From: an uncultured Bacteroidota bacterium
GTDB taxonomy: Bacteria; Bacteroidota; Bacteroidia; 2-12-FULL-35-15
Assembly (NCBI GenBank): GCA_903847205.1
Contig: CAINDA010000067.1
Coordinates: forward strand, 53,772 to 117,771
DNA: 64,000 bases
Direction of reading: 5' to 3'
Below, one piece after another: positions 19,831 through 29,029 of the stretch. Position 1 is the first letter of the stretch. Every line of letters starts with the position of its first letter. The notes beneath the pieces were generated by a model. It worked only from the letters and a program-made list of their open reading frames with translations. It made no database searches and was not told the origin of the DNA. The translations under genes and the position numbers were made by a program.

Positions 19831-20218
19831 ACTAAATTCAGTTGAATTGATTTTTTTGCGCTTTTTTAGAATAACTGGAAAACTACAAAAAAGATACAGA
19901 GCGGGTGAAATATTCTGTACTTTTTATTATGTATGCGGGCAGAAAGCGGATAGAGCAACAGCTATTCAACTCGATAAAATAGATATTATTTCACTTTGAG
20001 AATTGCTTCAAATTGCTGCCTCGTAAGAATAACACATTTATAATAAAAATATATTTTATTGTAAAACCATTGCTATTATTGGGGTTGTATGGAAATGTGA
20101 AGTTGAGTTTCGAATTATTTTTAAAAATAAACACAAAAACATTTGGTTTGTAATATAAACTACTTTATGTTTGTGCTATATTTATAATCAATAACTAATT
20201 TATAAAAACTTAAACGCC
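19831..20218. other. Gap before the membrane protein/winged-helix pair
   Basis: About 388 bases separating the divergent LRR gene and the pair at 20219. The last 80 bases contain the promoter described separately. I see no gene or repeat in the rest, which is strongly AT-rich. Confidence 0.5.
20142..20173 (+). promoter_or_regulatory. Bacteroidota-type promoter for the 20219 operon
   Basis: TTTG (20142..20145), 20 bases, then TATGTTTG (20166..20173), matching the Bacteroidota housekeeping consensus TTTG-N19/20-TAnnTTTG. The ATG of the first gene lies about 45 bases downstream. Confidence 0.75.
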
Positions 20219-20809
20219 ATGGAAACTCAAGAAAAACCAATGAATGAGCAGGAAAGTCTGAAATTAATTTATGAAATGATTAATTCAACAAAACGAAACC
20301 TGAAAGATGACGGGGGCATATTCCTCTTTTGGGGATACCTTACTTTAACTGCGGCCCTGTTACAATTTTCTTTAATTAAACTCGGTTATGGTGAAAGCAG
20401 CGGCTGGGTTTGGATAATACTTATGCCTCTTGGAGGAATTATTTCCGGGGTCATTGGTTACAGGAACAGAAAAAAAGAAAAGGTTAAAACCATTATTGAT
20501 ACTATTATGGCATATTTGTGGGGAGGTTTCGGCGCCTGCCTTCTTGTTGTGTTTTTTGTGCTCGGAAAATATGATTATCAAATGGCATTTCTGCCTATGA
20601 TAATGATGTTATACGGCATCGGCACCTTTGTTACAGGCGGTTTTTTAAAATTCAGGCCGTTAATACTGGGAGGCATCAGCTGCTGGGTATTTGCTGTGGC
20701 AGCTTGTTTCTTTTCAATAGAAATTCATTTGATATTGATTGCGTTGTCGCTTGTTACCAGCTATATTATTCCGGGTCATCTGCTGCTGGCATCAGAATCT
20801 AATAATTAA
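20219..20809 (+). CDS. Multi-pass membrane protein of unknown function
   Basis: 196 residues with a soluble, acidic N-terminus of about 40 residues and five to six hydrophobic spans (for example GIFLFWGYLTLTAALLQFSL and VWIILMPLGGIISGVIGY). No catalytic motif is visible. The downstream winged-helix gene starts only 4 bases after its stop, a pairing seen repeatedly in Bacteroidota, where the membrane protein is regulated by the small DNA-binding partner. The actual role is not known. Confidence 0.8.
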   Translation: METQEKPMNEQESLKLIYEMINSTKRNLKDDGGIFLFWGYLTLTAALLQFSLIKLGYGESSGWVWIILMPLGGIISGVIGYRNRKKEKVKTIIDTIMAYLWGGFGACLLVVFFVLGKYDYQMAFLPMIMMLYGIGTFVTGGFLKFRPLILGGISCWVFAVAACFFSIEIHLILIALSLVTSYIIPGHLLLASESNN

Positions 20810-20813
20810 GAAT

Positions 20814-21107
20814 ATGAAAACATTTAAAGAACTCGATCCCATACTTCATTCTCAGCTTCGTTTGGCAGTAATGTCTATTCTAATCAGCGTTAAAGAGGCC
20901 GAATTCTCTTACCTGAAAGAGAAAACAAATTCCACTGCAGGTAATTTAAGCGTGCAGATCAACAAGCTGAAAGAGGCTGAATACATTGACGTAATCAAAA
21001 AATTTAAGGACAACTATCCGCAGACCATCTGCAAAATAAATCCGAAAGGAATAAAAGCGTTTGAAGAATATGTAAAAAATATAAAGCAGTATTTAACCTC
21101 TAAATAA
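20814..21107 (+). CDS. Small winged-helix transcriptional regulator
   Basis: 97 residues (start at the ATG at 20814, MKTFKELDPILHSQLRLAVM) covering a single winged-helix domain of the type related to ArsR/MarR proteins (PF13601-like): LRLAVMSILISVKEAEFSYL, recognition helix near TAGNLSVQINKLKEAEYI, then a beta-wing YPQTICKINPKGIKAFEEY. I rejected the longer in-frame start at 20739 because it lies inside the upstream gene and gives a Cys/Arg-rich, atypical N-terminus. Cotranscription with the membrane protein is almost certain. Confidence 0.88.
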   Translation: MKTFKELDPILHSQLRLAVMSILISVKEAEFSYLKEKTNSTAGNLSVQINKLKEAEYIDVIKKFKDNYPQTICKINPKGIKAFEEYVKNIKQYLTSK

Positions 21108-21140
21108 AGGAATACAGCGGTTTATAGAAAAATTGAAATA

Positions 21141-21177
21141 AAAAATCCCGCTCAGCATTTTGCAGAGCGGGATTTTT
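21141..21177. terminator. Bidirectional terminator
   Basis: Stem AAAAATCCCGCTC (21141..21153) / GAGCGGGATTTTT (21165..21177) with an 11-base loop. It has A-runs on the left and T-runs on the right, so it can end both the plus-strand regulator pair and the minus-strand small exported protein. Confidence 0.88.
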
Positions 21178-21195
21178 ATTAAGATTCTTTTTTAA

Positions 21196-21441
21196 CTACT
21201 TTTTAGGAGCAGTTTCTGGTTTTGCTTTTTCAGCACCTTTGTCTTCAGCTTTTGCACCTGCACAAGATTTTCCTTCACCTTTTTTGCAGCAAGCTTTTTT
21301 CTTGTCGCATTTCTTTTTGTCATCACCTTTTTTGTCATCGCCAAGAGTGATAACTGTTCCTTTTGCAAAAGTTAATACTGTTGCTGCTGAAGAAGCTCCA
21401 ACAATTCCTGCAAATGCTGCTAATAAAAATACTTTTTTCAT
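21196..21441 (-). CDS. Small Lys/Cys-rich exported protein
   Basis: 81 residues from the ATG at 21441 (MKKVFLLAAFAGIVGASSAA, a signal peptide). The mature part is highly charged, with lysine repeats and five cysteines in KKKCDKKKACCKKGEGKSCA, then an Ala/Glu/Lys/Pro tail. The pattern suggests a metal-binding or disulfide-linked periplasmic peptide; I do not recognise a named family. A longer frame to 21519 adds a non-signal N-terminus and is less likely. A TACATTTG box (minus strand, 21486..21493) lies about 45 bases upstream and could be the -7 element. Confidence 0.72.
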   Translation of the reverse strand: MKKVFLLAAFAGIVGASSAATVLTFAKGTVITLGDDKKGDDKKKCDKKKACCKKGEGKSCAGAKAEDKGAEKAKPETAPKK

Positions 21442-21545
21442 TTTGTTTATGATTTTATTGGTTAATTCAATTTTGATTACATCAACAAATGTACCTAAAA
21501 AAAATAATTCTGGATGCATTTGAGCGTTAAGAATTGTTAAAGGCC

Positions 21546-22205
21546 CTATTCGAAGGCGGCAATCACTGTTTCGCGGCCACGCACTTTTTGTTCAAGATTA
21601 ACTTTTACTTTCATACTTAAGGGCAGTAATAAATCCACGCGGGAACCAAATTTAATAAACCCGAATTCATCTCCCTGCACAGCTTTGTCGCCCTCTTTTG
21701 CATTATTTACAATCCTTCTGGCCATTGCCCCGGCTATCTGCCTGAATAAAATGGACTGTCCGTTTTTATGCTCCACAACAATTGTTGTTCTTTCATTGTC
21801 AGTTGATGATTTCGGATGCCAGGCAACCAAAAATAAGCCGGGATGATATTTTGAATATTTTACAATGCCGCTGATTGGGTATCTGTTAATATGCACATTG
21901 GTCGGAGACATAAAAATGGAAATTTGAATCCGCTTGTCCTTAAAATACTCGCTTTCCACCACTTCTTCAATCACCACTACCTTGCCGTCGGCAGGAGCAA
22001 TGATGTGATTTTCATTCATCACAATGCTGCGATTTGGGCTCCGGAAAAACTGAAGGATGGTGATCAGCAAAAATGCTGACAATAGGTAACCGAGCCATAA
22101 CACAATAGGGCAGGAGGCACAAAAAAAGAAGGTTAGGAAATTTATAATCCCCGCGACTATTATAGTGATAATTAATGATGGAATACCTTCTTTATGAAAT
22201 GTCAT
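21546..22205 (-). CDS. psd: Phosphatidylserine decarboxylase family protein
   Basis: Makes phosphatidylethanolamine from phosphatidylserine at the cytoplasmic membrane. The 219 residues start with two membrane spans (IPSLIITIIVAGIINFLTFF and CPIVLWLGYLLSAFLLITIL), then the family strings APADGKVVVIEEV, SIFMSPTNVHINRYP and YHPGLFLVAWHPKSS. The self-cleavage site is in GFIKFGSRVDLLLP with predicted cut between Gly187 and Ser188, producing the pyruvoyl cofactor. The short length and GSR instead of LGST are typical of the compact psd subgroup found in Bacteroidota. Confidence 0.92.
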   Translation of the reverse strand: MTFHKEGIPSLIITIIVAGIINFLTFFFCASCPIVLWLGYLLSAFLLITILQFFRSPNRSIVMNENHIIAPADGKVVVIEEVVESEYFKDKRIQISIFMSPTNVHINRYPISGIVKYSKYHPGLFLVAWHPKSSTDNERTTIVVEHKNGQSILFRQIAGAMARRIVNNAKEGDKAVQGDEFGFIKFGSRVDLLLPLSMKVKVNLEQKVRGRETVIAAFE

Positions 22206-22304
22206 TTTTTTTAATTCTAAGTTCTAATCTCTAATTACTAAATCCTAAACCTTAATTTCTATTCTGAAAACCTGATAAATTGAGATTAGAATTTTAGTAA
22301 AAAA

Positions 22305-24182
22305 TTATTTTTTCTTCTGGCTTTGCTGCTGACGTTCTTTTGTCATCTGCTCTAAGCGCTGCTGAAATTTTGATGTTTTAACAGGTTTCTTTTTGTGCTC
22401 CTGCATTTTGGCATGAAGCGCATCGGCATCAATTACAAATTTCTGCATTACCCATGTCTGCCCGAATGTAATCATGTTAGCAAGGAAATAATACCAGCTT
22501 AAGCCGGCAGAATAATTATTCAGGAATCCCAGGAACATAATCGGCATCAGGTACATCATCCATTTCATTCCCGGCATTTGGTTAGAAGTGCCCATCAGCT
22601 GGCTGTTGCTCCATGTGTATAATAAAGTGGAAGCAGTCATTAACAATGCAAATAAGCTGACGTGGTCGCCGTACCAAGGCACAGCAAAACCGAAATTATA
22701 AACAGAATCGTAAGTTGATAAATCATGCGCCCAAAGGAAGCCCTGCTGGCGGAGCTCAATAGATGCAGGGAAAAAGCTGAACAATGCTATCAAAATCGGC
22801 ATTTGAAGTAATACCGGGATACAGCCAGCCATCGGGTTAACGCCTGCCTGCTTGTATAATGCCATAGTTGCCTGCTGTTTTTTAATAGGCTCGTCGTTTT
22901 TATGTTTTTCGTTGAGCTCGTCAATTTCAGGTTTCAACACTCTCATTTTAGCTGAAGACAGTACTGTTTTGTAGGCAATCGGCAGCAGTATCAATTTAAG
23001 AATAATGGTAAGGATCAAAATAATGATACCGTAATTTAGATTGAAACCATTCAAAAAGTTGAAAATAGGAATAGTTAATAATCGGTTTAACCAGCCGAAA
23101 ATTTTCCATCCTAAATTAATCTGTTTATCTAATTCAAGATTATATTTTTTCAGGGTTTTAAAATGGTTAGGCCCGAAATACAGCTGCATTCCGAAGCTTT
23201 CAGATTTCTGGCTGTGGTAGGGGATTGATAAAGCGGCAGTGTATTGTTTTACATATTTTTTTGAACTGAGAAGCGATGAAGTTTCAATGTCAGCTGTTTT
23301 GTCAAATGCGCTGTCGGCAATAATCACGGAAGTGAAAAACTGCTGTTTAAAACCAACCCATTTCACATGCTGTCCCAGCGGTTTTTTTTCTTCTTTCGAT
23401 TCGCCAATTTTATCAACTGCATCTGCGGCATATTTAAAATAAATAGTAGAAGCCATCTGCTGGGTCTGCTTGTTTTGCTCCTGCATCGGGGTTTTCATAC
23501 TCCAGTTAAACATTAAGTCGCCGGGCTTAGAGCCGATGGTGTTCTGCATCCCAACAGTATTTATATGAAAGCCCATCATATAATCATCTCCGGCAAGGGT
23601 ATAAACATACTCAATGTATTTTTCCTTGCTGCCTGCATAAAGGCGCATAGCAAGGCTTTTAGTGCTTGTGCCTGAAGCATTAAAACTGCTTCCTTCCGGC
23701 GAAAAAAACAGCGAATCCGTTGAAACTGTCCTGGAATTAAGGTTCATGCTGATGTTTTGCACAGATGAATCGGCATCAAACAAAATGAGAGGCTTTTGGT
23801 CAAACGTTTTATATTTTTTTAATTCAACTGAGGCAATACGCCCGCCTTTTGATGCAATGTTTAATTTCATTACTTCGTTTTCGATAGTAATGATTTTGTT
23901 TTCGCCGATTGCGGCTTCCGAGAAATCGCCGTAGGCTTGTTTTTGAATAGCCGCTTTTGCTGAATCGCTCATTACTGCTGAAGTATCTATGCCTGAAGCG
24001 CCTGGGGCATTAGAAACTGCTAAAGCGGCTTTTGCTTTCAGAGCTGCATTTTGAAAGTGTGCTATAGAATCATGCTGTTGCTGCTGCTTCGCAAGTTCCG
24101 ATGCAGAGGGTTTAGTTAAAAACATCCAGCCGATTAAAATGGCCCCGATTATAAGGAGGCCGTAAATTGAATTTTTATCCAT
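22305..24182 (-). CDS. yidC: Membrane protein insertase YidC
   Basis: Inserts and folds inner-membrane proteins with or without SecYEG. The 625 residues have an N-terminal span (YGLLIIGAILIGWMFL), a long periplasmic beta domain (about 60-360) and the conserved insertase core with spans starting at YGIIILILTIILKLILLPI, followed by MAGCIPVLLQMPILIALFSF and LFALLMTASTLLYTW. The tail is basic and Gln/Lys-rich (QMTKERQQQSQKKK), as usual for ribosome contact. Length fits Gram-negative YidC with the Bacteroidota-type extended periplasmic domain. Confidence 0.96.
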   Translation of the reverse strand: MDKNSIYGLLIIGAILIGWMFLTKPSASELAKQQQQHDSIAHFQNAALKAKAALAVSNAPGASGIDTSAVMSDSAKAAIQKQAYGDFSEAAIGENKIITIENEVMKLNIASKGGRIASVELKKYKTFDQKPLILFDADSSVQNISMNLNSRTVSTDSLFFSPEGSSFNASGTSTKSLAMRLYAGSKEKYIEYVYTLAGDDYMMGFHINTVGMQNTIGSKPGDLMFNWSMKTPMQEQNKQTQQMASTIYFKYAADAVDKIGESKEEKKPLGQHVKWVGFKQQFFTSVIIADSAFDKTADIETSSLLSSKKYVKQYTAALSIPYHSQKSESFGMQLYFGPNHFKTLKKYNLELDKQINLGWKIFGWLNRLLTIPIFNFLNGFNLNYGIIILILTIILKLILLPIAYKTVLSSAKMRVLKPEIDELNEKHKNDEPIKKQQATMALYKQAGVNPMAGCIPVLLQMPILIALFSFFPASIELRQQGFLWAHDLSTYDSVYNFGFAVPWYGDHVSLFALLMTASTLLYTWSNSQLMGTSNQMPGMKWMMYLMPIMFLGFLNNYSAGLSWYYFLANMITFGQTWVMQKFVIDADALHAKMQEHKKKPVKTSKFQQRLEQMTKERQQQSQKKK

Positions 24183-24333
24183 TTTTATTATTGTAAACCT
24201 TTAAATTAGGGCGCAAAGATAATAATAATTAAACATAAGAATTGAGATTTGGAATGCAAGGTTTTTTTAATGATTCCGCCCCTTAAGACTTAAAACAAGC
24301 ATGATGGAGGGTTCTGAAGAGGAATTTATTTTA

Positions 24334-26508
24334 TTATACCCGGAAGCCAATAACTAAAATATCATCCACTTGTCCTTTACTGCCTTTCCAGTCTGAAAGT
24401 GTGGTTTTTAAACGCTCCTGCTGCGCTTTCATAGGCAGAGTGCTGATTGCTGTTAACAATTCCCGGAAAGGCTGATAGTAAAACTTTTCGTTATCGGGAC
24501 CGCCCGACTGATCGGCATAACCGTCGGAAAAAATATAGCAGCAGTCGCCCTTCTCTAAAGTTATTTTATGATTTTTGAAACAGAACGATTTATTCATTAA
24601 TAAACTGATAGAGGATTTGTCTGCTTTTATTTCCTGAAGTATTCCATTGCGGATTATGTATAAAGAGTTGTGAGCGCCGGCATATTCAAGCAGGCAGTAT
24701 GCAGTATCGGCCTTTTCTGTTTCCGGCTTTCCATTTTGATTATTAAACATTAAGCTTACCAGAGCAATGTCCATTCCATTGTTTATCTGTCCCATTTCAT
24801 TGGTCTGTCTCAGTGATTCTGCAACCAGCTTACTAAGCTCATCCAGGATTTTGGCTGGTTCGCTGATGTGATTTTTTTTAACCACCTGTTCTAATAAATT
24901 ATACCCGAGCATACTCATAAATGCTCCGGGAACGCCGTGTCCTGTGCAGTCCACTGCAGCCAATAGAAGACGTTCCTCTCCCTCAGGCAGGGCTGTCAGC
25001 GGACAGAACCAGTAAAAATCGCCGCTTACAATATCTTTAGGCTGATAAAAAACAAATGATTCCGGCAGGTATTTATTTATTTCTTCTATGGGCGGGAGTA
25101 TTGATTCCTGAATGCCTTTTGCATAGTTAATACTGTCCGTGATTTTTTCGTTTTTTTCGTCCAAAAGTTTATTTGCAAGCTGTTTCTGGCGGTAGCCCCT
25201 GAAAATAAAAAACACAAGGAGCAGCAATAAGGCGGAGCCGGCAATAAAGGCATTACGTTCAAAATTTTGTTTTTCAGTTTCGGCCTGCTGTTTTATAATT
25301 TCTGCATCCTTCCTGATGAGCTCCTTGTCTTTTTTTTCAGATTCATATTTTGTGTTCATTTCAGTCAGATGTTTGTTTGCATCAGTGCTGAGAATGGTAT
25401 CTTTTATATCAGCATAAAGTTTTTGATACTCGAATGCCTTTTTGAAATTACTTTTCTTCTCATATAAATCTGATAAAGCCGAATACACATCCCCAAGCTG
25501 CCCTTTTTCTCCAGTCTGAGTACAAAGTCTTAGGGCATCATTTAAATATTGAAGCGATTTATCAAATTCTCCCAGCTGCATATAGCAGGTTCCGATATTG
25601 TTATCAGAAACACTGATACCATGCGCATTTCCAATTTCTTTATCAATTTTTAATCCTTGAAAATAAATCTCCAAGGCCATTCTGTAATCATTCTGGTTAA
25701 TATAAATATTGCCAATATTTGTTAGTGATAGCGTCATTCCTTGTTTGTCACCGATTTGTTCCCTTAATTGCAGCCCTTTCAATTGATTGTCCAGTGCTTT
25801 TTTGAAATCATTTTGATAAAAATAAACCAAGCCGATATTTCCGTAAGCCATGGCTATTCCATGTTTGTCGCCGATTTCTTCACAAAATTTTAAAGATTTT
25901 ATGAAAACATCCAATGCTTTAGTATAATTATTCTGCTTCAAATAAATAACACCGATATTGTTATAAGAATTAGCGATTCCTCTTTTGTCGCCTATTTCTT
26001 CTTTTATCTTCAGCGATTTGAAATAATTCTCCAGAGTTTTTTCATAATTGCTTTCATCTAAATATACCAGGCCAATATTATTATATGAACCTGCAACGCC
26101 TTGTAAGTCTTCTATTTCTTTCCGAATTATTAATGCTCTCAAATGGTTTTTCAAAGCCTTTTCAGAGACACCTTGATGCCAATATGCGATTCCCATATTG
26201 CTGTAGGCATTTCCAAGTCCTTTTTTAAAATCAATTTTTTCAGCATCAGCCTGCGCTTGTTCGGCATAGTATATTGCCTGTTCGTAAAGGCCTGCATTTG
26301 AATACTGTCGGCTTAATAAATTAAGGGCGTTTATTTTGTTTGTATCCTGTTTGACTGTTTTTAAAACACGAAGAAGGGAATCAGTCATCGGGCTGTGCTT
26401 TTCAGCAGCATTAATCTGCCTAGAGTCTGCAGAAGCGAAAAAGAAGAAGCACGAAAAAAAGAAAAGAAATGATGTTTTTTTTCTAATACTTACTGCGAAG
26501 TTTTTCAT
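24334..26508 (-). CDS. TPR sensor with SpoIIE-type (PP2C) serine phosphatase domain
   Basis: About 724 residues from the ATG at 26508, which gives a signal peptide (MKNFAVSIRKKTSFLFFFSC); a longer frame to 26553 lacks one. Residues about 40-390 carry at least eight TPR units of the type YNNIGVIYLKQNNYTKALDV. A membrane span (AFIAGSALLLLLVFFIFRGY) follows, then a PP2C domain with the metal-binding AAVDCTGHGVPGAFMSMLGY and FSDGYADQSGGPDNEKF. It should sense an outside signal and dephosphorylate a cytoplasmic partner such as an anti-sigma antagonist. Its start overlaps the end of the acyl-ligase gene by 26 bases. Confidence 0.9.
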   Translation of the reverse strand: MKNFAVSIRKKTSFLFFFSCFFFFASADSRQINAAEKHSPMTDSLLRVLKTVKQDTNKINALNLLSRQYSNAGLYEQAIYYAEQAQADAEKIDFKKGLGNAYSNMGIAYWHQGVSEKALKNHLRALIIRKEIEDLQGVAGSYNNIGLVYLDESNYEKTLENYFKSLKIKEEIGDKRGIANSYNNIGVIYLKQNNYTKALDVFIKSLKFCEEIGDKHGIAMAYGNIGLVYFYQNDFKKALDNQLKGLQLREQIGDKQGMTLSLTNIGNIYINQNDYRMALEIYFQGLKIDKEIGNAHGISVSDNNIGTCYMQLGEFDKSLQYLNDALRLCTQTGEKGQLGDVYSALSDLYEKKSNFKKAFEYQKLYADIKDTILSTDANKHLTEMNTKYESEKKDKELIRKDAEIIKQQAETEKQNFERNAFIAGSALLLLLVFFIFRGYRQKQLANKLLDEKNEKITDSINYAKGIQESILPPIEEINKYLPESFVFYQPKDIVSGDFYWFCPLTALPEGEERLLLAAVDCTGHGVPGAFMSMLGYNLLEQVVKKNHISEPAKILDELSKLVAESLRQTNEMGQINNGMDIALVSLMFNNQNGKPETEKADTAYCLLEYAGAHNSLYIIRNGILQEIKADKSSISLLMNKSFCFKNHKITLEKGDCCYIFSDGYADQSGGPDNEKFYYQPFRELLTAISTLPMKAQQERLKTTLSDWKGSKGQVDDILVIGFRV

Positions 26509-28018
26509 AGTCAATCTTAGAATTATGCCTCGGATCCCTTGGGATTTTTGCAATGAATTTTATATCATCAAAAGAAATATCGGCTTTATTTACTTGGTTT
26601 AAAATCTCCTTTTTGTTATTCACTGTCTTTACTTCTAGCACAGCTGTGAGCTTATTGTTTAAGTGCATCACTGTTCCCATTTCAATACCCTCAATAGAAG
26701 CAAGATAATTTTCATAAATGAACGGAGCAATTATTTTTTCTCCTGAATATATCAGCGTGCTGCTTCTGCCTGTTAAATATATTATTCCATGCTCATCCAT
26801 GTAACCACTGTCGCCTGTGCGGTGCCAGCACTTTTCGCCGATAAATATTTTGTTCTGCTTTAAAGCATTTTCATTATTAAAATATTCGCGCAGTACATGC
26901 GGGCCGCTCACGATTATTTCGCCTATCTTTCCTAAAGGAAGAATAATTTTTTTAAGTTCATTTTCATCTGCACATATAATCGGATCGGTTTTTATTTCAA
27001 TAATTCTTACTTCCGCTTTGCGGTATGGGATCCCTACTTTCAGGCCTTTTTGTAAAATATTTTCCTGCTCTTTAAGTAATTCCTTTGCATTGATAGAGCT
27101 TATAGGTTCTGCTTCGGTGGAACCGTAAACAATTTCTACCTGAGCATCAGGAAATGCTTTGTTATACAAGGCTGCTTCTGCTGGAAAAACAGGCGCGCCT
27201 CCGGTAAATATTTTTTTTAATGCGGGAGCGGAAGACTTGTTATTGCCGGCAATTATATACTTTGCCAACTGCTTCACAAAAAATGGAGAAGAAATTAATC
27301 TTGTTACTTTATGTTTATTCAGCTGCTCCATAATTTTTTCAGCATTCATCAGTTCCGGTTTGCCGGCTTTAAAATCTGTAATAACAGAAGTGCATCCGGC
27401 TCCTAAATTTATCAGGAGCACTATGGGAAGTATAGGCATATCAATATCTTCAGGCTTAGGGTCAATTTTTTCGAGCAGTGCCCCGAACTGTTCATGCAGA
27501 AAGCCATGTGTTCTTTTTGCTGCTTTGGGAGTTCCGGTGCTGCCAGTAGTAAAGGTTATCAGGGCTGTATCTGATTTATAAACAGCGGCTGTTTTGTTTT
27601 CAGATTCGGAAACCATCGGATAATTGACTCCAAGTTTAATCGGTATTTTTTTTAACTCGGAAGAAAACAGAGCAAACACTCTTGCTTTAAAAATTCCGAT
27701 GAATGCTTTACACTGTGCTGTTTTACAGCACTCTTCCATTCTTTTTTTACTCACCCATTCGTCGAGAAAAACTGCGGCTGCACCGATGTTGAACAATGCA
27801 AGAACAATGCGGTATAAATCAATGCTCATGGGCACAAACAGCATTACGCGGTCGCCTTTTACTATGCCTTTTTTAATAAAATAAGCGGATGTGTTTTGTA
27901 TCAGTTTCTCAAATTCAGAAAAAGTAATTACTTTATCCTTGTCAATAATGGCGGTTTTATTGGGATATTTTTTTGCCGACTGCAGAAATAAATCAACTAT
28001 GTTAAAGGGTTCTTCCAT
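26483..28018 (-). CDS. AMP-forming acyl ligase (OleC-like fatty-acid ligase family)
   Basis: Adenylates a carboxylic acid, probably a long-chain fatty acid. The 511 residues contain the P-loop FTTGSTGTPKAAKRTHGF, the A5-like motif VEIVYGSTEAEPISS, the A7-like HRTGDSGYMDEHGIIYLTGR and the A10 lysine in DPRHNSKIDYEKL, so it should be active. YGSTEAEP resembles the OleC/peptide-synthase-like subgroup more than classical FadD. Its ATG overlaps the stop of the GNAT gene by one base (TAATG), so translation is coupled. With the GNAT protein and the polyprenol-kinase-like protein it forms a tight trio of unknown product. Confidence 0.88.
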   Translation of the reverse strand: MEEPFNIVDLFLQSAKKYPNKTAIIDKDKVITFSEFEKLIQNTSAYFIKKGIVKGDRVMLFVPMSIDLYRIVLALFNIGAAAVFLDEWVSKKRMEECCKTAQCKAFIGIFKARVFALFSSELKKIPIKLGVNYPMVSESENKTAAVYKSDTALITFTTGSTGTPKAAKRTHGFLHEQFGALLEKIDPKPEDIDMPILPIVLLINLGAGCTSVITDFKAGKPELMNAEKIMEQLNKHKVTRLISSPFFVKQLAKYIIAGNNKSSAPALKKIFTGGAPVFPAEAALYNKAFPDAQVEIVYGSTEAEPISSINAKELLKEQENILQKGLKVGIPYRKAEVRIIEIKTDPIICADENELKKIILPLGKIGEIIVSGPHVLREYFNNENALKQNKIFIGEKCWHRTGDSGYMDEHGIIYLTGRSSTLIYSGEKIIAPFIYENYLASIEGIEMGTVMHLNNKLTAVLEVKTVNNKKEILNQVNKADISFDDIKFIAKIPRDPRHNSKIDYEKLRSKY

Positions 28019-29028
28019 TATAGTTTCAATCCGTATAAAACATAATTCTTATAAACTGTTCCCAGGAAATCCTTTGATATGGCAGTTGATGTTGCCTGTT
28101 CAATCATAAAAGCATGGATGATTGATTTGTAACCTTTGCTCTTTACCAGCCGGATTACCCTATTAGCTAAAACATGACCAAGACCTGCCCATTGCTTTGA
28201 TTTATCGCGTGCAATAGTTTTTATCACAAGACTTTTTTCATTGGTGTTAAACAAATCATCATAGCAGAAAATAAATCCGATTACATTGCATTCTGCATCC
28301 TCAGCCAGAAGCACGTATTCGGGGTTGATGATTTTAGCTGCTTCCAAATATTTACTTCGAAATGTTTCCCAGCTGATCGGCGTGTACAAAAAATTAGTTT
28401 TGAATGCTTCAGTGATAAACGGATAAAGTTTTTTCAGCTCTCCTTCATAGTCGTTCATATTGATATTCCTGATGGTTACGCCGGCATCAGCAAATTGTTT
28501 ATCGAGTTTTAAAACTTCGGGATGATCAAAATGAATTTCTTTATCGATGCTGGAGGTGTATTTAGAAATGGGCAGAAAGCCGCTGAATAAAAACTGGCCG
28601 TTATAATATAAATGATGAAAAGGTTCCAGCAGAAAATTTGAAGTGTCGTGATGTATGCTGAAACGGTAGCTGTCCCAGGTTGATCCATTCATCGGACCGA
28701 TTAAAAATTCGGCTCCTGATTTTTTTGCTTCGTCAATTGCAAAGCGTAATAATTTTTCTGAAACCTCTTTATCGGCTGTGCTTTCGTAGTTCCCGAGGGC
28801 TGCGGTTTTCAATTCATTGCAGGTAAAAGGATTATTATAAAGCGCTGCTCTTGCTTCTGGTTCCCCGTTTTTAAGGAGCACATAACAGTCCTTCAGAAAT
28901 TCTTTATTGATAGTTTCTGATTGTCTCTGACGGATGCTGTCAGCAGGATACAAACGTTTCGGAAGATTTTCAAATAAATGAAAATCTGCGTGTCCCGGTT
29001 TTGTTTTTATAATTTTTAGTTCATCCAT
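28018..29028 (-). CDS. GNAT-superfamily acyltransferase-like protein
   Basis: 336 residues. The C-terminal half has a GNAT fold signature around ECNVIGFIFCYDDLF, followed by VIKTIARDKSKQWAGLGHVL (acyl-CoA-binding region) and ANRVIRLVKSKGYKSIIHAF. The N-terminal half carries FLIGPMNGSTWDSYRF, a motif seen in related YghO-like proteins that lie near lipid genes. One base separates it from the upstream kinase-like gene. Substrate unknown; transfer of an acyl group to an amine or alcohol is an inference from the family and neighbours. Confidence 0.8.
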   Translation of the reverse strand: MDELKIIKTKPGHADFHLFENLPKRLYPADSIRQRQSETINKEFLKDCYVLLKNGEPEARAALYNNPFTCNELKTAALGNYESTADKEVSEKLLRFAIDEAKKSGAEFLIGPMNGSTWDSYRFSIHHDTSNFLLEPFHHLYYNGQFLFSGFLPISKYTSSIDKEIHFDHPEVLKLDKQFADAGVTIRNINMNDYEGELKKLYPFITEAFKTNFLYTPISWETFRSKYLEAAKIINPEYVLLAEDAECNVIGFIFCYDDLFNTNEKSLVIKTIARDKSKQWAGLGHVLANRVIRLVKSKGYKSIIHAFMIEQATSTAISKDFLGTVYKNYVLYGLKL

Positions 29029-29029
29029 T

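Noticed and set aside
26509..26553. Earlier start of the TPR/PP2C protein
   Set aside because: It lies deeper in the upstream ligase gene and would place a charged stretch before the signal peptide.
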